Below are positions 6,174 to 10,897 of a stretch of 10,897 bases of DNA, piece after piece. How positions within the stretch are numbered: position 1 is the stretch's first letter; every line of letters starts with the position of its first letter. Source of the stretch: an uncultured Acidimicrobium sp. Its GTDB lineage: Bacteria; Actinomycetota; Acidimicrobiia; Acidimicrobiales; Ilumatobacteraceae. The translations under genes were made by a program, and so were the position numbers. The notes under the pieces were generated by a model. It saw nothing but the letters and a program-made list of their open reading frames with translations, searched no databases and was not told the origin of the DNA. The stretch lies in the NCBI GenBank assembly GCA_903895515.1, contig CAITUB010000178.1:1-10897 (forward strand). The letters run 5' to 3'.

Positions 6174-7106
6174 ATGATTGATGCCATTGACGTAGACCGC
6201 TACCTGCGATTTGATCGCCACGATTGGGCAGAGCTTCGTGCGCAAACACCACTCACACTGCATGAACGAGACCTTGAAGCGCTTCGCGGAATTAACGACC
6301 GCATTGACCTCGAAGAAGTAGTTGCTGTCTATTTGCCTCTCACTCGCCTCTTGAACTTGTATGTGAGTGCAACTCAAAACCTGCATCGCGTGTCGGCAAC
6401 CTTCTTGGGTGCCATTGCTCCAAAGATGCCCTACGTCATTGGCATCGCGGGCAGCGTTGCGGTTGGAAAAAGTACTTCTGCCCGTATCTTGCAGGCATTG
6501 CTTACTCGCTGGCCAGAGCACCCACGCGTTGAGCTGATCACCACCGATGGATTCCTTCACCCCAATGCCGTGTTGAACGAGCGTGGGATTATGAACCGGA
6601 AGGGTTTCCCAGAAAGCTATGACACCAAGCGCCTCGTGCAGTTTTTGCGCGAAGTGAAGGCCGGCTCAAGCGAAGTTGCAGCGCCTGTGTATAGCCACGT
6701 GGTGTACGACATTGTGCAAGGTGACAGCGTGGTCATTCATCGACCGGACATTTTGATCGTTGAAGGACTGAATGTGTTGCAAGTCGGTTCCGAGTCAGCC
6801 GAATTCGTGAGCGACTACTTTGACTTCTCTATTTACATTGATGCCAACGAACAAGATGTTGAGAATTGGTACGTAGAGCGCTTCTTCGCACTACGTCAAA
6901 CCGTGTTTCAAAACCCAGAGAGTTTCTTCAACAACTTTGCTTCACTAAGTGACGATGAAGCCGAAGCAATGGCTCGTGGAATTTGGAAAGAAATTAACGG
7001 CAAGAACCTGCGTGAAAACATTGCGCCAACTCGTTCGCGTGCATCACTCGTCATGCAAAAAGGCGCTGATCACCGCGTGACTGAAGTACACCTCAGGAAG
7101 CTGTAA
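6174..7106 (+). CDS. coaA: Type I pantothenate kinase
   Basis: Phosphorylates pantothenate with ATP, the first and controlling step of coenzyme A synthesis. 310 residues, close to the roughly 310-316 of characterised CoaA proteins. It starts at ATG 6174 with AGGAAA (6161-6166) seven bases upstream. The P-loop is GIAGSVAVGKST (90-101, Lys99). DGFLHPN (125-131) supplies the catalytic-base Asp125. RKGFPESYD (142-150) and EGLNVLQ (197-203) are further signature blocks of the family, and the C-terminal helical region contains the YVERFFALRQTVF stretch (233-245). All points to a type I, CoA-feedback-regulated kinase rather than type II or III. It probably shares a transcript with map. It ends 7 bp from the stop of the convergent HAD gene, leaving no room for a dedicated terminator. 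Confidence 0.96.
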   Translation: MIDAIDVDRYLRFDRHDWAELRAQTPLTLHERDLEALRGINDRIDLEEVVAVYLPLTRLLNLYVSATQNLHRVSATFLGAIAPKMPYVIGIAGSVAVGKSTSARILQALLTRWPEHPRVELITTDGFLHPNAVLNERGIMNRKGFPESYDTKRLVQFLREVKAGSSEVAAPVYSHVVYDIVQGDSVVIHRPDILIVEGLNVLQVGSESAEFVSDYFDFSIYIDANEQDVENWYVERFFALRQTVFQNPESFFNNFASLSDDEAEAMARGIWKEINGKNLRENIAPTRSRASLVMQKGADHRVTEVHLRKL

Positions 7107-7113
7107 ATACTGG

Positions 7114-7815
7114 CTATTTGCGCTGTTGCGCCAACCACTCAGGCACCAGGCTGAGCGTTTCCAGTTCCACATAACGATCGGTGTTTGCCGTTGGGTGTTC
7201 GGCGTGATCGAGTTCCCACAAAATCTCGTACGGCACGTACACACCAAACCCACCAATGGCAAGCACGGGCAGAATGTCGCTCTTCATTGAATTGCCCACC
7301 ATGCAGAAACGTTCCGGGTTGATGTCGAGGCTCTTCAACACATGTGCATAGGTGGCTGGGTCTTTTTCCAACACAATTTCAACGTGTTCGAAATGATGGC
7401 TTAAGCCACTGGTTTCCACTTTTCGTGTTTGGTGAGCAAGATCACCTTTAGTTATCAAAATAGTGCGAAATTGTGAACTGACTTGAGCAAGTACTTCTGC
7501 GACCCCCTCGAACACGCGAACGGGTTCGGTGAGATGCTCACGAACTCCATGCAAAATCTTTTGCAGTTCAATCGCTGGAATTTCACCATTTGACAAAGTG
7601 ATTGCTGCTTCCATTGAAGACAACCCAAATGACTTCACCCCATAGCCATACGCATCAATATTTTTCCGTTCAGTAGCAATGAGCGCAGCCTTGATATCAA
7701 CTCCGACAGGAACGTACGGCGTCAGAGTTTCGACAAACTGTGTTTCATATTTGCGAAACGAATCTTCGCTAAACCACAGCGTGTCATCGGCATCAAATGC
7801 AACTACGTCAAACAT
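7114..7815 (-). CDS. HAD-superfamily hydrolase
   Basis: 233-residue cytoplasmic haloacid-dehalogenase-type phosphohydrolase. Motif I is FDADDTLW (7-14), with nucleophile Asp8 and acid/base Asp10. Motif II is the Thr in ITKGD (T122), motif III is Lys151 (EKDPATY) and motif IV is GNSMKSDI (174-181, with Asp180). The catalytic set is complete, so a phosphatase activity is likely. A helical cap is expected between motifs I and II (about 17-95), as in subclass I enzymes. The substrate cannot be read from sequence. It starts at ATG 7815, two bases after the stop of the HTH gene and without a Shine-Dalgarno, so translation is probably coupled. Third gene of a three-gene operon with a thiamine-binding-like protein and a small HTH protein; the grouping hints at a shared but unknown metabolite. 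Confidence 0.88.
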   Translation of the reverse strand: MFDVVAFDADDTLWFSEDSFRKYETQFVETLTPYVPVGVDIKAALIATERKNIDAYGYGVKSFGLSSMEAAITLSNGEIPAIELQKILHGVREHLTEPVRVFEGVAEVLAQVSSQFRTILITKGDLAHQTRKVETSGLSHHFEHVEIVLEKDPATYAHVLKSLDINPERFCMVGNSMKSDILPVLAIGGFGVYVPYEILWELDHAEHPTANTDRYVELETLSLVPEWLAQQRK

Positions 7816-7817
7816 AA

Positions 7818-8183
7818 TTATCGATGCAAAGCGTTTAAGTAGTTGTACACCGTGATGCGTGAAACCTTCATTGCATCGGCTACATCTTCTACTGCACGTC
7901 GCAAGATGAATGCACCCTGTTCGTCAAGAAGGCGGATGGCCTTCTGCTTGTCATTACGTGAAAGATCGGACAACTTGTTTCCTAGTTCGCGTTCCACGAT
8001 TTCGATAATTCGATCGAGTGCTCCATGTAGAGGTGGCAGCCTGATCCCGGCGATGACCGAACCCTCCCACTTCAGTTCAATGTCACCTGCGGCGAGATTG
8101 TCGCGAGCAACGAGCGAAGCACCAACTGCATCAATAAGTGGTCGCGCAGCAACAACCACTGGATGATCGTGGGGAACGGTCAT
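7818..8183 (-). CDS. Small helix-turn-helix protein, probable transcriptional regulator
   Basis: 121 residues. The C-terminus carries a clear helix-turn-helix, LRRAVEDVADAMKVSRITVYNYLNAL (94-119), of the kind seen in DauR/YheO-type (HTH_22) and PucR C-terminal domains, preceded by LSRNDKQKAIRLLDEQGAF (71-92 region), which is also typical of that group. The N-terminal half (about 8-65) is too short for a full PAS or sensor domain and has no motif I recognise. It starts at ATG 8183 in an ATGA overlap with the preceding gene, with GAGGA (8193-8197) nine bases upstream. As the middle gene of a compact operon whose promoter region is shared with the M20 amidohydrolase, it may autoregulate and control the divergent pair; that is inference. 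Confidence 0.8.
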   Translation of the reverse strand: MTVPHDHPVVVAARPLIDAVGASLVARDNLAAGDIELKWEGSVIAGIRLPPLHGALDRIIEIVERELGNKLSDLSRNDKQKAIRLLDEQGAFILRRAVEDVADAMKVSRITVYNYLNALHR

Positions 8184-8425
8184 GCCTGTGAGTCCTCGAT
8201 GGACCCAACGTCAACACTGACAAAGGTTGCGCCGTTTGCATATGCAGCGCGCATGAGGTCGGCTACAGCTTCAGGTAATTCCGATTTAGGGACGGAAAAA
8301 GATGAACCAAACGGTCCGAATTCAACAATCAGCCCGCGCTTTTCGACCGCGGCAACTGCTGCTGTCACATGCGCCCCGGGAGCGCCTTCGATGAATGGTT
8401 CAATGGTGAATTCCACGGTCAGCAT
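8180..8425 (-). CDS. Thiamine-binding-like protein of the MTH1187/YkoF family
   Basis: 81-residue small cytoplasmic protein. It shows FTIEPFIEGAPGAHV (6-20), RGLIVEFGPFG (30-40) and GATFVSVDVGS (65-75), which match the pattern of the MTH1187/YkoF (PF01910, Thiamine_BP) ferredoxin-like fold: two short beta-alpha-beta units that form dimers or tetramers and, in YkoF, bind the hydroxymethylpyrimidine part of thiamine. The length is typical for the single-domain form. It starts at ATG 8425 with no Shine-Dalgarno, but TACGAT lies six bases before the ATG, the position of a -10 box in a leaderless message. First gene of the operon with the HTH and HAD genes. Ligand not proven; the family assignment is fairly secure from the motifs. 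Confidence 0.8.
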   Translation of the reverse strand: MLTVEFTIEPFIEGAPGAHVTAAVAAVEKRGLIVEFGPFGSSFSVPKSELPEAVADLMRAAYANGATFVSVDVGSIEDSQA

Positions 8426-8431
8426 GCACCC

Positions 8432-8437
8432 ATCGTA
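8432..8437 (-). promoter_or_regulatory. Putative -10 box, leaderless promoter of the thiamine-binding-like operon
   Basis: The minus strand reads TACGAT, then GGGTGC, then ATG (8425). TANNNT six bases before the start codon is the arrangement known for leaderless genes in actinobacteria, where transcription begins at the A of ATG. No Shine-Dalgarno is present. A -35 box is not evident. Confidence 0.45.
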
Positions 8438-8457
8438 AACAATTCGGCTTCGTTGCG

Positions 8458-8463
8458 TACCAT
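8458..8463 (+). promoter_or_regulatory. Putative -10 box, leaderless promoter of the M20 amidohydrolase
   Basis: TACCAT is followed by TGCCCT and then ATG at 8470. The spacing is identical to the opposite-strand site 26 bp away, and there is no Shine-Dalgarno before the ATG. The match to TANNNT at -12 to -7 supports a leaderless transcript and supports ATG 8470 as the start. Confidence 0.45.
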
Positions 8464-8469
8464 TGCCCT

Positions 8470-9735
8470 ATGGCCACAACACCACTTTCACAGCCCGCAA
8501 TTGAGCGCCACGGCAACGCAACTGGCGTTCAACAACAAGCCGCAGGAATGCTCGAGTACGCGCGTTCCATTCGTCGCGACCTCCACGTGTGGCCAGAAAT
8601 TGGTCTTGATCTTCCGAAAACTCGTGAACGCGTTTTGGAAGCACTCGATGGACTTCCACTCGACATCACTCTGCACAAAACAACAAGCGGCATCGCCGCA
8701 ATGTTGACCGGCGACAAGCCGGGCCCAACAGTGATGTTGCGCGGTGACATGGATGCATTGCCAATGCCGGAAGACACTGGTCTTGATTTTGCATCAAAGG
8801 TTGACAATGTGATGCACGCATGTGGCCACGACACGCACGTTGCCATGCTCGCTGGTGCAGCAAAAATGCTCAGCGAACGCAAAGCAACACTTCCTGGTCG
8901 AGTGTTGTTTATGTTTCAACCGGGCGAAGAAGGTTACGGCGGTGCCGAGTACATGCTTGATGAAGGCATTCTCGATGTTGGACCAAATCGTGATGGCAGC
9001 GAATCACCGCTCACCGCCGCATACGCATTACACATCACATCTTCATTGCCTGCCGGATTCATTGGCACCAAGGGTGGCCCCATCATGGCGTCCAGTGATG
9101 TGTTGCGCATTGAAGTGAAAGGCAAGGGTGGTCACGCGTCGGAACCGTTCCGCACACTTGACCCCGTTCCTGTTGCCTGCGAAATCGTGACAGCACTGCA
9201 AGCATTCATCACTCGTCGAATTGAAATTTGGGACCCTGCAGTAATTACTGTCACCAAGTTGATTGCAGGAACTGCAACAAACGTGATTCCTGAAGTTGCT
9301 CGAGTTGAAGGAACGATTCGCGCGATGAGTGCAGCCACTCGCAAGAAAGTGCACGATGGTATTAAGCGTGTTGCAGAAGGTATTGCTGCCGCACACGACA
9401 TGGAAGCAACCGTTGAAGTTGTGCTCGGCTACCCCGTCACTGTAAACGATGGACCATCTGCAGACTTCGCACTCGATGTTGCCGAAGCAATTGTGGGAAA
9501 CAAAGCTGCGGTACGAATGCCGCACGCGGTTATGGGTGCTGAAGATTTCAGTTACGTGTTGGAAAAGAAGCCTGGTGCAATGGTGTTCCTCGGTGGCACG
9601 CCACACGACAAAGACTTCCGCACTGCAGCACCAAACCACTCCAACCGCGTGATGTTTGAAGAAGACGCAATGATCACCGGCATGTCGGTGTACTCATCAC
9701 TTGCTCTTCGCACTCTTGGCGTCACCCTTGACTAG
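8470..9735 (+). CDS. M20D-family amidohydrolase (hippuricase / N-acyl-amino-acid hydrolase type)
   Basis: 421-residue di-metal amidohydrolase expected to cleave N-acyl or N-aroyl amino acids, or a related amide, in the cytoplasm. The catalytic domain shows RRDLHVWPEIG (35-45), RGDMDALPM (91-99) and HACGHDTHVAML (116-127), with metal ligands C118 and H120. It continues with FQPGEEG (149-155; catalytic Glu153 and ligand Glu154), ALH (His188) and the C-terminal PNHSN (His390). The Cys ligand in HACGHD is the mark of M20D rather than ArgE/DapE-type M20 enzymes. The satellite (dimerisation) domain lies at about 205-320, opening with KGKGGHASEP (217-226). Length and domain order are complete. The substrate is not predictable; thiamine-salvage (YlmB-like), hippurate and IAA-conjugate activities are all conceivable. 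Its 3' end overlaps the CoA-transferase by 8 bp. Confidence 0.92.
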   Translation: MATTPLSQPAIERHGNATGVQQQAAGMLEYARSIRRDLHVWPEIGLDLPKTRERVLEALDGLPLDITLHKTTSGIAAMLTGDKPGPTVMLRGDMDALPMPEDTGLDFASKVDNVMHACGHDTHVAMLAGAAKMLSERKATLPGRVLFMFQPGEEGYGGAEYMLDEGILDVGPNRDGSESPLTAAYALHITSSLPAGFIGTKGGPIMASSDVLRIEVKGKGGHASEPFRTLDPVPVACEIVTALQAFITRRIEIWDPAVITVTKLIAGTATNVIPEVARVEGTIRAMSAATRKKVHDGIKRVAEGIAAAHDMEATVEVVLGYPVTVNDGPSADFALDVAEAIVGNKAAVRMPHAVMGAEDFSYVLEKKPGAMVFLGGTPHDKDFRTAAPNHSNRVMFEEDAMITGMSVYSSLALRTLGVTLD

Positions 9736-10897
9736 AGGCACAAACACCCAACCAACAGGGGGCAAACGGCCCCTTGACGGCATTCGAGTACTCGATTTCA
9801 CCCGTGTGCTTTCTGGGCCTCATGCCACGCGCATGCTGTCTGATTTAGGCGCAGAAGTCATCAAAGTGGAGCCGCCTGAAGGCGACCTCACACGATTTGC
9901 CCAGCCTCGCGTGAATTCACTGTCGAGTTATTTCATTCAGCAAAACATCGGCAAACAAAACATTTCGCTCGACTTGTCGAAGCCCGAAGCTTCAGCACTC
10001 ATCATGCGTCTCATTCCATTTTGCGATGTTGTGGTGGAAAACTTTCGTCCAGGCGTCATGAGCCGACTTGGTCTCAACACTGAGCGCATGATGGAAGCAA
10101 ACAGTCGGCTTATCGTCGCCTCAATTAGTGGTTATGGAGCAACTGGTCCGTGGCAAAATCGTCGCGCATATGCACCGGTAGTAAATGCAGAAACTGGAAT
10201 TACGAAACACCAAGGTGATGCACAGCGGCGCGCACATGCAAACGACCCACACAGTCACGGCGATGTGTACACCGCACTCGAAGCATCATCAGCAATTCTT
10301 GCTGCGCTGTATCAACGCGAACACACAGGCGTTGGTCAATACATTGATATTTCCATGGCTGAAACCATGTTGTACGTAAACGAACACGCGCACGATCAGT
10401 TGTGGGACAAACCAGTTCCGGCAGGGTCCATTCGTTCGTTCCAACCAGCCGACTACCCCGTGCTTACCGTTGCCGATGGTTCACAAGTTGTTGTCAGCGG
10501 ACATCCAGCGGAACGTGGAACCTTTGACTATTTCGTTGCAGCAATGGAACAACCTCACCTATTGAACGATCCTCGCTTCACTGACATTCCTGAACGACTC
10601 GAAAACTTTGCAGCCCTCATGGATTTGTTACGTGCATGGGCGCTTACTGTTCCCGACACCGACGAAATTGAACGGCGCTTGGCAAAGAATCAATTGGCTG
10701 TTGGTCGACTGCGCAGTGTTGCGGAAGTTGCCGCTACCGATTGGGCTGCCGAACGTAATGCGATTATTGATGTGAGCGACAGAGGCAACTCAACGGTGCG
10801 CATCCCAAACAGTCCATGGCATTTTTCGGGATCGGATACCACCACACAAGGCATCGTGAAATACCGCGGCGAAGACAACCACCATGTGTTTCACGAC
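9728..10897 (+). CDS. Class III (CaiB/BaiF) CoA-transferase, 3' end cut by window
   Basis: 390 codons are visible and the frame is still open at the right edge; family members are usually about 380-410 residues, so little is missing. The likely start is TTG 9728, overlapping the amidohydrolase stop (TTGACTAG); an in-frame TTG at 9716 is the only nearby alternative, and no Shine-Dalgarno is seen. The N-terminus has GIRVLDFTRVLSGPHATRML (18-37) and LGAEVIKVEPPEGDLTR, then VVENFRPGVM (102-111) and SGYGATGP (134-141). The catalytic Asp is D179 in HGDVYTALEASSAILAAL. The C-terminal domain carries the expected ADGSQVVVSG block. It moves CoA between acyl-CoA and a free carboxylic acid through an aspartyl-CoA thioester. 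Coupling to the amidohydrolase suggests that an acid released by deacylation is then activated as its CoA ester; this is inference. Confidence 0.9.
   Translation, partial: MTRGTNTQPTGGKRPLDGIRVLDFTRVLSGPHATRMLSDLGAEVIKVEPPEGDLTRFAQPRVNSLSSYFIQQNIGKQNISLDLSKPEASALIMRLIPFCDVVVENFRPGVMSRLGLNTERMMEANSRLIVASISGYGATGPWQNRRAYAPVVNAETGITKHQGDAQRRAHANDPHSHGDVYTALEASSAILAALYQREHTGVGQYIDISMAETMLYVNEHAHDQLWDKPVPAGSIRSFQPADYPVLTVADGSQVVVSGHPAERGTFDYFVAAMEQPHLLNDPRFTDIPERLENFAALMDLLRAWALTVPDTDEIERRLAKNQLAVGRLRSVAEVAATDWAAERNAIIDVSDRGNSTVRIPNSPWHFSGSDTTTQGIVKYRGEDNHHVFHD

Noticed and set aside
7120..7131. GCGC-TGTT-GCGC hairpin at the coaA/HAD convergent junction as a terminator
   Set aside because: The stem is only four base pairs before a mismatch, no T-run follows on either strand, and it lies inside the HAD coding end.
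7138..7155. CTCAG / CTGAG inverted repeat downstream of coaA
   Set aside because: Five-base arms with an eight-base loop, inside coding sequence and followed by a mixed sequence rather than a U-tract; it looks like chance.
9043..9639. 198-codon minus-strand open frame inside the amidohydrolase
   Set aside because: Cys/His/Asn-rich composition typical of a reversed coding frame; the plus-strand M20D gene with all its metal ligands covers the region.

Overview
The window looks like a chromosomal segment from a moderate-GC, probably aquatic actinobacterium. An acidimicrobial-type lineage is my best guess. The reasons are: a Tad pilus cluster with no secretin gene in view; a prokaryotic type I pantothenate kinase; a SEC-C-tagged methionine aminopeptidase; frequent GTG/TTG starts; 4-bp stop/start overlaps (ATGA, GTGA); and two start codons placed as in leaderless transcripts (TANNNT, six bases, ATG). 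The taxonomic call is inference.

Positions 1-5075 hold a tight minus-strand operon for a Tad/Flp type IVb pilus machine. In transcription order it encodes a CpaB/RcpC-like SAF protein, the TadA/CpaF ATPase, the TadB and TadC membrane platform proteins, a small Flp-like pilin, two TadE-type pseudopilins and the start of a TadG-like protein that runs off the left edge. TadA, TadB and TadC overlap by 4 bp, as do the last three genes at two of their junctions. The pilin has its own 52-bp spacer and the best Shine-Dalgarno sequence in the operon. No TadZ/CpaE, prepilin peptidase or secretin is visible here.

Positions 5133-7106 (plus strand, divergent from tad) carry housekeeping genes: type I methionine aminopeptidase with an N-terminal SEC-C zinc motif (map), then pantothenate kinase (coaA) 21 bp downstream. 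All five metal ligands of MetAP and the P-loop of CoaA are present.

Positions 7114-8425 form a compact minus-strand operon: a thiamine-binding-like (MTH1187/YkoF) small protein, a small helix-turn-helix protein and a HAD hydrolase. It converges on coaA with only 7 bp between the stops. Positions 8470 to the right edge are a plus-strand pair: an M20D amidohydrolase (hippuricase/IAA-amino-acid hydrolase type) and a class III CoA-transferase (CaiB/BaiF) truncated by the window end. These two operons diverge from a 44-bp gap that appears to hold two back-to-back leaderless promoters.

No tRNA, rRNA, CRISPR array, insertion sequence or long repeat was seen, and no gene-free stretch exceeds about 60 bp. 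Nothing here is clearly a new system. The most notable points are the stripped-down Tad cluster with a pilin lacking the usual Glu+5, and the packed leaderless divergent promoter.
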